Shown piece after piece: positions 1-8,955 of a stretch of DNA of 64,000 bases. Numbering within the stretch: the first letter of the stretch is position 1; each line of letters starts with the position of its first letter. Under the pieces are notes generated by a model. That model was given only the letters and a program-made list of their open reading frames with translations, had not been told where the DNA came from and did no database searches. The position numbers and the translations under genes were made by a program. The stretch is from Paenibacillus sp. USDA918EY (GTDB lineage: Bacteria; Bacillota; Bacilli; Paenibacillales; Paenibacillaceae): NCBI RefSeq assembly GCF_009870825.1, contig NZ_WTWY01000005.1, forward strand, positions 62,001 to 126,000, in the 5' to 3' direction.

Positions 1-1
1 T

Positions 2-355
2 GCAGGCATTGCCGCAGCAGCAATCCTGATCCCGTCCGCCGCATTTGCTGCTTCCTATCTAGCCGATGAAATATTCGGTTCCGTTAAAACCATTGAACAG
101 CACGGCGGTTCACAGGAAAGTTATCAAGAAATCGAGGGAATGCTTCAAACAGCAAAAGGCAAGCTTACGGAAAACGAATTCAAGGAGTTTATGGAGCTGT
201 TCAAGCAGATGGTGCAATTAAAGCTGAAGATGACCGATGAAAAAGGAATCAAACATGAGGAAAAGCTGACCAAAGAAGAACAGCAGCGGTTTGAGCAGCT
301 CGTCTCCAAGCTGGCCCCGTTCTTCGATAAAATTAACGGAACCGCCAAGCCGTAA
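2..355 (+). CDS. DUF3600-like anti-sigma-type protein, C-terminal part (5' truncated by window edge)
   Basis: The frame is open from base 2 with no start codon in the window, so the gene begins upstream. The first visible residues form an Ala-rich hydrophobic stretch (AGIAAAAILIPSAAFAA) followed by SYLADEIFGSVKTIEQHGG, which resembles the membrane segment and first extracellular part of DUF3600 proteins found beside ECF sigma factors in Bacillales. The rest (about residues 45-118 of the visible part) is a highly charged, probably helical domain ending in NGTAKP. By family it may be a membrane-anchored modulator of a sigma factor, but the sigma gene is not in the window. A hairpin at 492-526 follows. 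The family call rests on the N-terminal pattern only. Confidence 0.6.
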   Translation, partial: AGIAAAAILIPSAAFAASYLADEIFGSVKTIEQHGGSQESYQEIEGMLQTAKGKLTENEFKEFMELFKQMVQLKLKMTDEKGIKHEEKLTKEEQQRFEQLVSKLAPFFDKINGTAKP

Positions 356-491
356 GAAAATGAAGCAGGGACCCGTTCGATGTGAATCAATTTCATGCAG
401 CGGAAGGCTTGGATACACAAACGTGATTTCAACATGGTATTGCGAAGAGCCAACAAATCATTAAACAAAGTCCGCTGCACGTAAAATACGC

Positions 492-526
492 AAGGCTGCC
501 GTCAGCAATAATCAATCGGCAGCCTT
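492..526. terminator. Probable bidirectional terminator between DUF3600-like gene and map
   Basis: A 10-bp perfect stem (AAGGCTGCCG at 492-501, CGGCAGCCTT at 517-526) has an A/T-rich outer stem on both sides. It lies between convergent genes and could serve both strands. Confidence 0.65.
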
Positions 527-629
527 ATTGTATTTAAAACCGCGAAGAGCGGCCGATTCTTTTTGCCTGAAATCCGGGAGAGGAAATCACCGCTCGAAAT
601 CAAATTTGAACCAATAAACGGATTGAATC

Positions 630-1376
630 CTATTGTGCGGTCAAAATAATCGGGCCATCCGCAGTAATCGCGATCGTATGCTCGTACTGTGCGGAAAGCG
701 AGCCGTCGGCGGTTCTGGCGGTCCATCCGTCGGCATCAACCGTCATGGACGCTTTTCCGGCATTGATCATCGGCTCGATCGTAAGAACCATCCCTTCCTT
801 CAAGCGGAACCCTTTGCCCGGAGTCCCGACGTGAGGATAATTAGGTTCCTCGTGCATCTCCCTTCCGACGCCATGACCAAGCAGATCGCGCACCACCGAA
901 AATCCGTTTCGCTCGGCATGGGTTTGAACCGCGTGCATCACATCGCCGATCCGGTTTCCGACGACAGCTTTTTCGATACCAAGATCCAAACATTCCTTCG
1001 CTACCCGCATCAACTTACGGGCTTCTTCCGACACCTCGCCGACCGCATAACTCCAAGCTGAATCGCCGACCCAGCCATCCGCCTCCGCGACGATGTCGAT
1101 AGTGACGATGTCGCCTTCCTTGAGCGGCTCCCGGTTCGGAAAACCATGCGCGATAACGTCGTTGACGGACGCGCATGTCGCATACGGATATCCGTTGTAG
1201 CCGATCGTATACGCCTTGGCGCCATTCTCCTTCAGGAACCGCACCGCGAACGACTCGATATCGAACGTCGTGACACCCGGCCGAATCATGCCTGCGATGG
1301 CTTGATGAAAAGCAGCGACAATTCGGCCGGCTTTTCTCATTTCCTCAATTTCGGCTTTTGATTTCAATGTAATCAT
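630..1376 (-). CDS. map: Type I methionine aminopeptidase
   Basis: This cytosolic enzyme removes the initiator methionine from nascent proteins. The 248-residue length is that of the bacterial type Ia form. All five metal ligands are visible: D94 (TIDIV), D105 (GWVGDSAW), H168 (LLGHGVG), E201 (LTIEPM) and E232 (QYEHT), and the substrate-contacting H77 is in IAHGFP. It starts with ATG (MITLKSKAEIEEM) 5 nt after the TetR gene stop, so the two are almost certainly one operon. It is not in the usual ribosomal-protein/adk setting, so it is probably the second, accessory map of the genome (compare MapA and MapB of Bacillus subtilis). Residues are read from the sequence; the paralogue role is inferred. 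Confidence 0.95.
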   Translation of the reverse strand: MITLKSKAEIEEMRKAGRIVAAFHQAIAGMIRPGVTTFDIESFAVRFLKENGAKAYTIGYNGYPYATCASVNDVIAHGFPNREPLKEGDIVTIDIVAEADGWVGDSAWSYAVGEVSEEARKLMRVAKECLDLGIEKAVVGNRIGDVMHAVQTHAERNGFSVVRDLLGHGVGREMHEEPNYPHVGTPGKGFRLKEGMVLTIEPMINAGKASMTVDADGWTARTADGSLSAQYEHTIAITADGPIILTAQ

Positions 1377-1381
1377 TCCAC

Positions 1382-1984
1382 TTATCTCTCCTTTGCCTGT
1401 ATGCCTGAAAAGATCATGTCGACGATGCCTTCCACATCCATATCGCTTTGCATATTGTGGTGGATGTTCAATGCTGTGCAGCCAACAAGCGAGCCAAATA
1501 TCAGGTTGGCGGTTTTCTCCGGTGATTTGGATCGGATTCCTTCACGAATCATTTCCACAAACGGTAAATAGATCCGTTCCTGAAAATGGTCAGACAGCTT
1601 GATAAACCGGTTTCCCGGGAAGTGATGAAAATTATCCGCAACCGCTTTAAGCAAAATAAATACGGAAGGATCCTGGATGCACTTCTGCAGGAGCAGTCTG
1701 GAGAACGACTCGGCTTTTTGCAAACTGCTGCCGTCTCCCGTCAGAACGGGCAGGACTGCCGATTCCGCTCGATCCAGGGCATCCCACAATAAATCTTCCA
1801 GAAGCATGTGCTTATTTTTGTAATAATGGTACACGGTTCCGTAGCCGAGCTCTGCCTTGACCGCAACATCGCGTATTTCCAAATGAATGCCCTTCTCCAA
1901 ATATACTTCCGCCGCCGCTTTCATAATTTGGTTCATCCGCAACTCCCGGATCGCGTCATTCTGTTCTTTGGTACGTGGTGACAT
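1382..1984 (-). CDS. TetR/AcrR family transcriptional regulator
   Basis: The protein has 200 residues. The N-terminal helix-turn-helix (about residues 15-60: IMKAAAEVYLEKG, IRDVAVKAELGYGTVYHYY) is typical of TetR, with the recognition helix ending in the usual Y-x-Y-Y-K-N-K. The C-terminal half is a helical ligand domain of unknown specificity. The chosen start is ATG at 1984 (MSPRTKEQND), which has AAGGAGGA directly upstream; the frame extends further 5' (to 2059) but without a ribosome site. The gene lies just upstream of map on the same strand, so map may be under its control or simply read through. The ligand cannot be predicted. Confidence 0.88.
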   Translation of the reverse strand: MSPRTKEQNDAIRELRMNQIMKAAAEVYLEKGIHLEIRDVAVKAELGYGTVYHYYKNKHMLLEDLLWDALDRAESAVLPVLTGDGSSLQKAESFSRLLLQKCIQDPSVFILLKAVADNFHHFPGNRFIKLSDHFQERIYLPFVEMIREGIRSKSPEKTANLIFGSLVGCTALNIHHNMQSDMDVEGIVDMIFSGIQAKER

Positions 1985-2318
1985 GGCTCCTCCTTTTTTT
2001 GACCTGCGGTAATGTCGATGTAAAACACTATACATCATTGGAGAGTAAGGATCAAGCACATCGAACCGCCTATTTTTTCGGATGCAGCATTAATCATGGA
2101 TTGAACTACAGCTTTGCATTGAACTTCATGTTATAACGCCAATTCGGCCCATAGTTCATTCTATCCAGCAAAAGGTAAAGAGTCGGGAAGATTGCAGCAA
2201 GAGGAAAGGGGTTGAAGCAACTACAGTATGAGCATAAAGTATAATAATATTATCGTACAAAAACAGCGCTGCAGCTGCTTTATACCGAAAGAAGACGACG
2301 CAAGTGGGAGGCCGGAAT

Positions 2319-2651
2319 ATGATCATATTAATTGATCCTTACACGGAAGAAAGACTAGCAAAAAGTTTGGCGGGACGTCCCGGGTTTTTTAAGCTTTTTT
2401 ATGATACCGAAAATTGCGGGTGCAACGGGGTGTTGGCCATTGAAATTATTGAGCAACCCCTTGAAACCGACATTAAAATTACCGTAAAAACATTTACTTT
2501 TCTGGTCGACAAGCAGCAGGAAAGCTTGTTCGACAAAGTGCTGAAGCTGGAGGCGGACCGGGCGTACCCTTCGTTCAAGGTAACCAGCGATTCGGCATTG
2601 TACAGTACCAACGTCAGAATCAAAGACGTCAGGGACATCGCTAATACGTAG
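2319..2651 (+). CDS. HesB/YqkB-like iron-sulfur biosynthesis family protein
   Basis: The protein has 110 residues and a HesB-type fold pattern: a short N-terminal helix (DPYTEERLAKSL), FFKLFYDTENCGCNGV, then alternating beta strands. The Cys-Gly-Cys is near residues 33-35 rather than at the C-terminus, so the classic IscA three-cysteine layout (C-x63-65-C-G-C) is absent. This matches the YqkB-like subgroup of Bacillales rather than a true A-type carrier. Its function is not established. The start is ATG 2319, preceded by GTGGGAGG at 2304-2311; the upstream in-frame GTG at 2304 lies inside that ribosome site and is rejected. Confidence 0.75.
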   Translation: MIILIDPYTEERLAKSLAGRPGFFKLFYDTENCGCNGVLAIEIIEQPLETDIKITVKTFTFLVDKQQESLFDKVLKLEADRAYPSFKVTSDSALYSTNVRIKDVRDIANT

Positions 2652-2666
2652 CGCAATAATGGGGAG

Positions 2667-2740
2667 GACAAGAACATATGTATCGTTAGCCGAAAATGAC
2701 AAGAACATATATGGTTAACCGAAGTTGACATGTGTGATCA
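2667..2740. repeat. Dispersed 29-31 bp tandem repeat, copy 1 (two units plus a partial third)
   Basis: Units begin GACAAGAACATAT at 2667 and 2698 and a third GACATGTGTG starts at 2727. Each full unit contains GTTAGCCGAAAAT or GTTAACCGAAGTT. Related shorter copies occur at 16261-16307 and 50403-50447. All are intergenic. The function is unknown. Confidence 0.7.
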
Positions 2741-2940
2741 ATTACGCATCAAAAAAATATGTTGAATTAGGAAATATTAGCCGGACTCTTTAAATATGCG
2801 GCGGTTTTGAGCCGATTACGCCGGGAATGATATATGGATTTTCGGATCAAGACATTATCCAGTCGATAGAAAGCGCATTAATCGTCTTCCAAATCCGTGG
2901 GCAGATAGACTTGGTCCATGATATATGGCATGTACAAAGG

Positions 2941-2997
2941 AAATCGCTCCTTTAAATGGTAGATTGGTCGTTTCCAATTTACAAGGGGCGATTTTTT
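2941..2997 (+). other. Long hairpin followed by a T run
   Basis: AAATCGCTCCTT (2941-2952) pairs with AAGGGGCGATTT (2983-2994, one G-T pair) around a 30-nt loop, followed by TTT. It is terminator-like but there is no gene directly before it; it might end a small transcript or be a decayed attenuator. Confidence 0.4.
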
Positions 2998-3307
2998 GCA
3001 TATGTAGTTCGAGTGAATAAGCACGAAATAGCGGAGTGAACAAAGAAATGCATGAGTCAGCCGCAGGACGCCGTCGAAAGAACGCTGACTTGGAGGAGAT
3101 CGTTTGTATGAAAACGAAGATGTTAGGCGGCTCATGTCCTGAAAGACAGCTAGAGTAGCGGATAAGAGCGGCTTCCCATTTAGCGCAGATGGAGGCTAAT
3201 GGTTTTGCCGATGACCGATCCGCCGGGCAAGAAGGGGGGGATCATATTGCACCTGTAGTCAGAGGATGGGTTCAGCAGTACAAGGATGAAAGGGAGGTGA
3301 ATGGTAA

Positions 3308-5137
3308 TTGGCTTGGCTGTATCGTCAATATACGCGAAAGATTCAAATGCGGCTGACGATTTATTTCCTGCTTCTTTTACTGCCGCTCGTCATCGTAAGT
3401 CTTTATGTCAATTTCCGGTCCCAGGCTATTCTCCTCAAGCAGGCGGAGGAGCGGACAAGAGGGGCGCTGACTTCCTCGATGGATTACATCGATCTATCGC
3501 TGCAAAGCGTGGAGGAGCTATCCACCATCGTGTCCACCGACGACCGGATGCTGCGGCTGATCGATGACGTTGGACCGAAGCTTAATGCGCAGTCGTACGT
3601 CAATTTTGCCGAACTGTTGAAACAGTTGTCCGGGCTGACCTCGGTCAACCATCTGATATCCCATGTTTCTCTATTCCATGCCCCTTCGCATATGCTGCTG
3701 TCGACAACCCAAGGAGGAAAGCGGATCGAGGACGCGCAGCAGCGTCGGGAACTGAACGAAATAGCCGAGACCAAAGGGACCGGCATCGTCTACATGACGC
3801 CGGATTATCCCTTTCCCGAAGGACAGACCCTCGGTTCCGTAACAGGAACAGGCAGCGTCTCGCTCGTGCGTACCATGGACCTGAACAATCCGGATCGTGA
3901 GCCCAATCTGCTTCTGATCGGCTTGAACAAGGCCCGTCTGCTTGACCTAATCCGATCGCTGCTCCCTTCGTCCAGCGCCCGGATCGATCTGTACACCGAT
4001 GAAGGCAAACTGGTGACCAGCACGGGGGATCAAGCCAAGGAGCTAACGAGCGTATCCGCTGCCGAGCCTGGAGAGTTCATGGTCCGGGTCACTTCCCGTT
4101 ACTCCAAATGGTCGCTTGTGCTCGTTCAGCCGAAGGCGGAGCTTTATAAGGAAACGAACGTGACGAGATTTTTTACGTACATCATTATCGGTGTGAGCGT
4201 GCTGCTGGCGGTTCTTATTTCATGGGGGGTTTACAGCGGAATAGCCTCGCCGATCCAGCGGCTGATGAGAGGGATGAAGTCGGTCGGAAGCGGCAATTTC
4301 AGCATACGGCTGAAGGAGGATCGAGATGACGAACTCGGATATTTGACGCATTCCTTCAACCGGATGGTCGAGGAGCAGCAGGATTTGATCAAAAACTATT
4401 ATGAGCAGAAGCTTAGATTCGCTCATACAGAGTTGAAATTTCTGCAGTCGCAGATCAATCCCCATTTCCTCTATAACACGCTGGATTCGATCTATTGGAC
4501 GGCCAAAAATTACGATGCCGAAGAAATCACGGAAATGGTACTCAACCTCTCCAGCTTCTTTCGGCTAAGTCTAGGTAAGGGAAAGGAAACGTTCACCGTC
4601 GAAGAGACCGTTACCCATCTTCATTACTATATCCGGGTCCAGCAGCTTCGATTTATGGATTCGTTCACGGTCCGCTATGAGCTTCAGGAGGAGACGCGGC
4701 AAATCCCGCTGCTGAAGCTGGTGCTCCAGCCGCTGGTGGAAAATGCGATTGTACATGGACTGGAAGGTTGCCGCGAAGGGGAACTTATCGTTGCAAGCTA
4801 CCTCCAAGGCGACAATCTCGTCCTTGAGGTTCGCGACAACGGCAAAGGGATCCCGGAGGAACGGCTTCATTATATCCGCGACGAACTGGAACGGCTATCC
4901 GCATCTGAATCCGGTCCTTTCTCTTACTTGGAGCACGGAGCGAAGGACCTCTATGGATTGCGGAATGTGCATTCACGTATCCGCATCTGGTATGGCTCCG
5001 GCGCAGAAATGACGATTGATAGCAGACAGGGCTCCGGTACTACAGCTGCGCTCATACTGCCGCTGGATCGGTGTCAGGACGAATATAAGCCGAATACGGC
5101 GATGACTACAGTACAACAAGGGGTGAAGACCAATTGA
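3308..5137 (+). CDS. YesM-type sensor histidine kinase (sugar system 1)
   Basis: A membrane kinase of 609 residues. TM1 is at about residues 14-36 (RLTIYFLLLLLPLVIVSLYV), then an extracellular sensor region to about 285, TM2 at about 288-311, a HAMP domain (about 313-355, SPIQRLMRGMKSVG), the His_kinase domain with phospho-acceptor H386 (QINPHFLYNTLDS) and a HATPase domain with DNGKGIPEE. This is the YesM/LytS-like architecture that senses extracellular oligosaccharides or their binding-protein complex. The start is TTG 3308, placed by GGGAGGTG at 3291-3298; the ATG at 3301 is out of frame. The stop overlaps the start of the response regulator by 4 nt, so the pair is translationally coupled. 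The inducer is unknown. Confidence 0.93.
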   Translation: MAWLYRQYTRKIQMRLTIYFLLLLLPLVIVSLYVNFRSQAILLKQAEERTRGALTSSMDYIDLSLQSVEELSTIVSTDDRMLRLIDDVGPKLNAQSYVNFAELLKQLSGLTSVNHLISHVSLFHAPSHMLLSTTQGGKRIEDAQQRRELNEIAETKGTGIVYMTPDYPFPEGQTLGSVTGTGSVSLVRTMDLNNPDREPNLLLIGLNKARLLDLIRSLLPSSSARIDLYTDEGKLVTSTGDQAKELTSVSAAEPGEFMVRVTSRYSKWSLVLVQPKAELYKETNVTRFFTYIIIGVSVLLAVLISWGVYSGIASPIQRLMRGMKSVGSGNFSIRLKEDRDDELGYLTHSFNRMVEEQQDLIKNYYEQKLRFAHTELKFLQSQINPHFLYNTLDSIYWTAKNYDAEEITEMVLNLSSFFRLSLGKGKETFTVEETVTHLHYYIRVQQLRFMDSFTVRYELQEETRQIPLLKLVLQPLVENAIVHGLEGCREGELIVASYLQGDNLVLEVRDNGKGIPEERLHYIRDELERLSASESGPFSYLEHGAKDLYGLRNVHSRIRIWYGSGAEMTIDSRQGSGTTAALILPLDRCQDEYKPNTAMTTVQQGVKTN

Positions 5138-6732
5138 ACTTATTGATCGCGGAAGACGAAGACCGGCTGCGGAACAGCCTTGCTTACAATATTGTTTGGG
5201 AAGAGCATGGAATCGAAGTGGTGGGGCTGGCTGAGAACGGGTTGCTCGCCCTTGAGTTGTTCGAACACCGGAAGCCGGACATCGTGCTGATGGACATTCA
5301 AATGCCCGAGATGGACGGTATTGCCTTGATCCGTGAAATCCAGCGCAGGGATGCCATGGTCAAGCTTATTATTTTGAGCGGCCATGACAATTTCGAATAT
5401 GCGCAGATTGCGCTGGAACATGGTGTCGTGAAATATTTGCTCAAGCCTGCGGGCGAGGACGAGATTGTAAAGGCGGTGCTGGAAGCCTCGGACCAGCTGC
5501 GGTTGGAGCTGGAACGGCTCAACCATCAGATAAGGCTGGAGGAGCGGTGGGAGCAGCATTTGCCATATATGAAAGAGATGTTTATACAGCATTGGATAAG
5601 CGGCAAATACGACCCGCAGCAAGTGCTGGAGATCGGTCGGGATCTGGGGATCGAACTGGGTCATGACTGGAAGTACACCGTTGTCGTTCTGGACATGGAT
5701 GATCCGACGGCAAGGGAAGCCGGCCCCGGTGATCGGGATCGGAGAAAGCTGATGTTCTCCCTGAACAGACTCGCAACAGAACTTCTAAGTTCCGTTTCAG
5801 CGTGGATTGCCATGGACACAAATGAACGCACAGTCATCCTCTTCCATGCACCAGCCGGAGAAGACGAGAACCGGGAACTGCTCACGGTCAACACGATTGT
5901 CGATCGTCTCCTCTCAAGGCTGAAGGAAGTGCTGAAAGCACCTGTCAACGGAGGAATTAGCGGCGCAACCGGCGGGCGGGAGGATGTCAACAAGCTGTAT
6001 TTACAAGCGGTGAAGGCGCTTCAAAACCGGATGCTGTACGGGTCCGGGATTGCGATACCCTACCGGGAAGAGCGGCGGGCGGAATGTTCCGGGCTTGAGG
6101 TGCACCCGCACATGGAGAAGTCGCTTGAAATTGCTCTGGAAACGGGTGATGAAAGAAAAGCCCGGGCCATCCTCGATGAGATGTGGGATACAAATCTTGG
6201 CCAGGCGGTGTCGCTGGAAGAGGCCCGCGAATACGTACTCTATTGGAGCGGCTTGCTGATCCGCATGATACAGAAGGCGGGATGGAGCGTCAAGGAAGTC
6301 TCAGGCGACGACTATGCTCTGTTTCAGAACCTGCAGCTGTTGTCGACGAAAGAGCAGGTGCGCGGCTGGATCAACCGTACGATCGAAGCGATTGTCGCCC
6401 AGGTGGAGCGGCAGCGGAAGGCAATCAGTCACCAAATGGTCAAGCGGATTCTGAACATGGTTGAGGCCGAAATCGATCAGGAGATTTCACTGCATACGGT
6501 TGCGAGCCGGATGTATGTCAACTCTTCCTATTTAAGCAGGTTGTTCAAGCAGGAGACAGGGAAAGCGTTCTCCACCTATGTCGTGGAACGAAGAATGGAA
6601 CTGGCGAAAGCCACGCTGCAAAAAGGCGCAAAGGTATACGATGCCGCGCGCACCGTCGGATACCGTGATGTGAGCTACTTTACGAAGGTGTTTCGCAAAT
6701 ATTGGGGCGTGACGCCTAGGGAGATCAAATAA
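5134..6732 (+). CDS. YesN-type response regulator, AraC-family output (sugar system 1)
   Basis: The protein has 532 residues. The receiver domain is N-terminal (about 1-120) with acidic pocket ED(E/D) at the start, phospho-acceptor D54 (VLMDIQMPEMDG) and the conserved K of LLKPAG near 105. A long middle linker (about 130-420) is typical of the YesN group. The C-terminal AraC-type double helix-turn-helix (about 430-532) contains VASRMYVNSSYLSRLFKQE and VGYRDVSYFTKVFRKYWG. It starts with TTG inside the 4-nt overlap with the kinase gene. It most likely activates the transporter genes at 6888-10461 on phosphorylation by the preceding kinase. Confidence 0.93.
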   Translation: MNLLIAEDEDRLRNSLAYNIVWEEHGIEVVGLAENGLLALELFEHRKPDIVLMDIQMPEMDGIALIREIQRRDAMVKLIILSGHDNFEYAQIALEHGVVKYLLKPAGEDEIVKAVLEASDQLRLELERLNHQIRLEERWEQHLPYMKEMFIQHWISGKYDPQQVLEIGRDLGIELGHDWKYTVVVLDMDDPTAREAGPGDRDRRKLMFSLNRLATELLSSVSAWIAMDTNERTVILFHAPAGEDENRELLTVNTIVDRLLSRLKEVLKAPVNGGISGATGGREDVNKLYLQAVKALQNRMLYGSGIAIPYREERRAECSGLEVHPHMEKSLEIALETGDERKARAILDEMWDTNLGQAVSLEEAREYVLYWSGLLIRMIQKAGWSVKEVSGDDYALFQNLQLLSTKEQVRGWINRTIEAIVAQVERQRKAISHQMVKRILNMVEAEIDQEISLHTVASRMYVNSSYLSRLFKQETGKAFSTYVVERRMELAKATLQKGAKVYDAARTVGYRDVSYFTKVFRKYWGVTPREIK

Positions 6733-6788
6733 ACAAAGAGGTCGGTATCTCAAGCAGCCTTATTTTTGAACATGAAATTACCGAAAAA

Positions 6789-6803
6789 AGTAATCGCTTT
6801 CAT
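6789..6803 (-). promoter_or_regulatory. Near-consensus cre box (CcpA site) before sugar importer 1
   Basis: The minus strand reads ATGAAAGCGATTACT, matching WTGNAARCGNWWWCA at 14 of 15 positions. It lies about 85 bp upstream of the first permease gene, in the gap after the response regulator. Confidence 0.5.
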
Positions 6804-6887
6804 CTACCGACCGACGTTTGATGCGCTTACACTTATAACAAATTCCCCCTTCAACGGCGAAGAGGAATAAGAAGGAGGTGAGTCTCC

Positions 6888-7838
6888 ATGGGCTTACGGG
6901 CATCCCCTAATCCGAAGGAAAGGACAGGCAAATTCAGAAGGGCTGCCATCGACATCCGCAAAGATTGGGATCTCTACCTGGCCTTGCTGCCGGGAATCGC
7001 ATTTTTGATCTTGTTCAAGTACACGCCCATGTACGGCATCGTCATTGCGTTCAAGGACTTCAATATTTTTGATGGCTTGGCAGCAAGCCCGTGGGTTGGA
7101 TTCCATCATTTCGAGAAGCTGTTCGCTTCCGATAGCTTTCTGCAGGTGTTCCGGAATACCCTGATCATTTCGGTGTACAAAATCGTGTTTCTGTTCCCGC
7201 TGCCGATCATCATCGCCATCCTGCTGAACGAGCTCAGAAATATGATTTTCAAACGTTCCATTCAGACGCTCATCTATCTTCCGCATTTTTTGTCCTGGGT
7301 CATTGTAAGCGGCCTGTTCATCGATCTGCTTTCCGTCAATGGCGGGATGGTCAATCAATGGATCACGGCACTGGGAGGACAGCCGATTAAATTTTTTCTG
7401 GACAGCAGCGTATTTCGCTCCGTAATCGTAGCATCAGCCGGCTGGAAGGAGACAGGATGGAGCACGATCGTCTATTTGGCGGCGTTGACAAGCATCGATC
7501 CCCAGCTGTATGAAGCTGCGAAGATGGATGGCGCCGGAAAATGGAAAATGACGCTGCATATTACGCTGCCCGGTCTTATTCCGATTATTCTGCTCATGTT
7601 CATTTTGCGGCTCGGTTCCGTGCTTGAGGCCGGAACGGAGCAGGTGCTTGTTATGTATAACCCCAGCGTGTACAACGTCGCCGACATTATCGGCACCTAT
7701 GTGTACCGGATCGGGTTAGGCGAGCAGGATTACAGCTTCTCTACGGCGGTCGGGCTGTTCGAATCGGTGATCGCTTTTATTCTTATCGTAACAGGCAACT
7801 CCCTGAGCCGAAAATATTTGCAGCGCGGCATTTGGTAG
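6888..7838 (+). CDS. Sugar ABC transporter permease, LplB/YtcP type (system 1)
   Basis: An inner-membrane permease of 316 residues with six predicted membrane segments (first at about 28-48, DLYLALLPGIAFLILFKYTP). The cytoplasmic EAA loop that contacts the ATPase is visible as EAAKMDGAGKWKMTLHITLP (about residues 209-228). The motif YTPMYGIVIAFKDF near residue 45 is characteristic of the LplB subfamily that imports complex oligosaccharides. ATG 6888 has GAAGGAGGTG upstream. It forms one half of a heterodimer with the next gene. No ATPase gene is nearby, so a shared MsmX-type ATPase is inferred. Confidence 0.93.
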   Translation: MGLRASPNPKERTGKFRRAAIDIRKDWDLYLALLPGIAFLILFKYTPMYGIVIAFKDFNIFDGLAASPWVGFHHFEKLFASDSFLQVFRNTLIISVYKIVFLFPLPIIIAILLNELRNMIFKRSIQTLIYLPHFLSWVIVSGLFIDLLSVNGGMVNQWITALGGQPIKFFLDSSVFRSVIVASAGWKETGWSTIVYLAALTSIDPQLYEAAKMDGAGKWKMTLHITLPGLIPIILLMFILRLGSVLEAGTEQVLVMYNPSVYNVADIIGTYVYRIGLGEQDYSFSTAVGLFESVIAFILIVTGNSLSRKYLQRGIW

Positions 7839-7859
7839 AAAGGAGCTGACAATCCCGTT

Positions 7860-8786
7860 ATGAATTCCGTCAAGCCTGAGCCGCAACCTGTTCCATCCCG
7901 TCGGCGAGGCATTCGGTTATCCTTGTCCGAGCGCATCTTTCAAGTGCTTAACATCACGTTTTTCGTACTGCTCGCAGTGTCGACCGTTGTGCCGTTTCTC
8001 AACCTGATCGCCAAGTCGCTCAGCAGCGAAGCGGCCGTTGTATCCGGAATGGTAGGGATTTTGCCCGTAGACATTCAGTTCGGTACATACCGCTATGTGC
8101 TGACGCAGAGCAGCTTTCTCGGCTCGCTGCGCGTTTCGGTTACCGTGACGGTGTTGGGTACGCTGCTGGCGCTGGCAATGACAACGCTGGCTGCATATCC
8201 GCTATCCAAGAAGCGGCTTCGCGGAAGGAAATTTTTTATTCTGATGTATATCTTCACGATGCTGTTTTCAGGCGGGCTGATCCCCACCTATCTGCTGATG
8301 CAGAACCTGCACCTGATCGACAAGCTGCCGGTGCTGTTCCTGCCGGGGATGATCAGCGTATACAACATGCTTATTATTAAAAATTACTTTGAAGGTCTTC
8401 CGGACAGTCTCGAGGAATCTGCGAAATTGGACGGAGCCAGCAATCTATCGATCCTGTGGAAGATTACGCTGCCGCTCTCGCTGCCGGTGCTGGCGACGAT
8501 TGCCCTGTTCTACGCGGTTGCATTCTGGAACGATTATTTCGCTTCTCTTATCTACATTAATTCACCTGAGAAAAAACCGCTTCAGTTGTACTTGAAGGAG
8601 CTGTTCGTTACGTCCAGCGACACGTTTTTGAAATCGGGCAACTGGGCCGACAACGCCATGAACAGTTCGCCGCAGGCCATTCAGGCAGCTTCGATCATAC
8701 TCGCGACAATACCGATTCTTCTCGTGTACCCTTTCCTGCAAAAGTATTTTGTGAAAGGCGTTCTTATCGGTTCCGTCAAGGAATAG
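7860..8786 (+). CDS. Sugar ABC transporter permease, LplC/YtcP type (system 1)
   Basis: The partner permease has 308 residues and six membrane segments; the first is about residues 28-48 (QVLNITFFVLLAVSTVVPF). The EAA-like loop reads EESAKLDGASNLSILWKITL. The C-terminus FLQKYFVKGVLIGSVKE is the hallmark ending of the LplC group. It starts 21 nt after the previous stop, with AAGGAG upstream. It shares the operon with the kinase/regulator pair and the following lipoprotein. Confidence 0.93.
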   Translation: MNSVKPEPQPVPSRRRGIRLSLSERIFQVLNITFFVLLAVSTVVPFLNLIAKSLSSEAAVVSGMVGILPVDIQFGTYRYVLTQSSFLGSLRVSVTVTVLGTLLALAMTTLAAYPLSKKRLRGRKFFILMYIFTMLFSGGLIPTYLLMQNLHLIDKLPVLFLPGMISVYNMLIIKNYFEGLPDSLEESAKLDGASNLSILWKITLPLSLPVLATIALFYAVAFWNDYFASLIYINSPEKKPLQLYLKELFVTSSDTFLKSGNWADNAMNSSPQAIQAASIILATIPILLVYPFLQKYFVKGVLIGSVKE

Positions 8787-8955
8787 CCCCATGAACCAGG
8801 CAGAATGCAACATCAAAAAGAAAGGGGGTGAGAAGGTTACGCTGAAGGCTGTCTAAAGCGATGCATCGGCCTGAATGATGAAATGAGCGTACAAATTGAA
8901 ATCAGCTGCAGGAGCGTCTACAAAAGAAGTCTCTAAGTATAGAGGAGGGGTTATC

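Larger units (their letters stand above)
2652..3307. other. Gene-free region (about 650 bp) with a tandem repeat and a hairpin
   Basis: No convincing gene was found. It holds a tandem repeat at 2667-2740, a terminator-like hairpin at 2941-2997, and two copies of ATGATATATGG (about 2826 and 2919). A GGGAGGTGA ribosome site at 3291-3299 serves the next gene. Confidence 0.6.

Noticed and set aside
2667..2740. Tandem repeat considered as a small CRISPR array
   Set aside because: Only two full units, no unique spacers between identical repeats, and no cas genes in the window.
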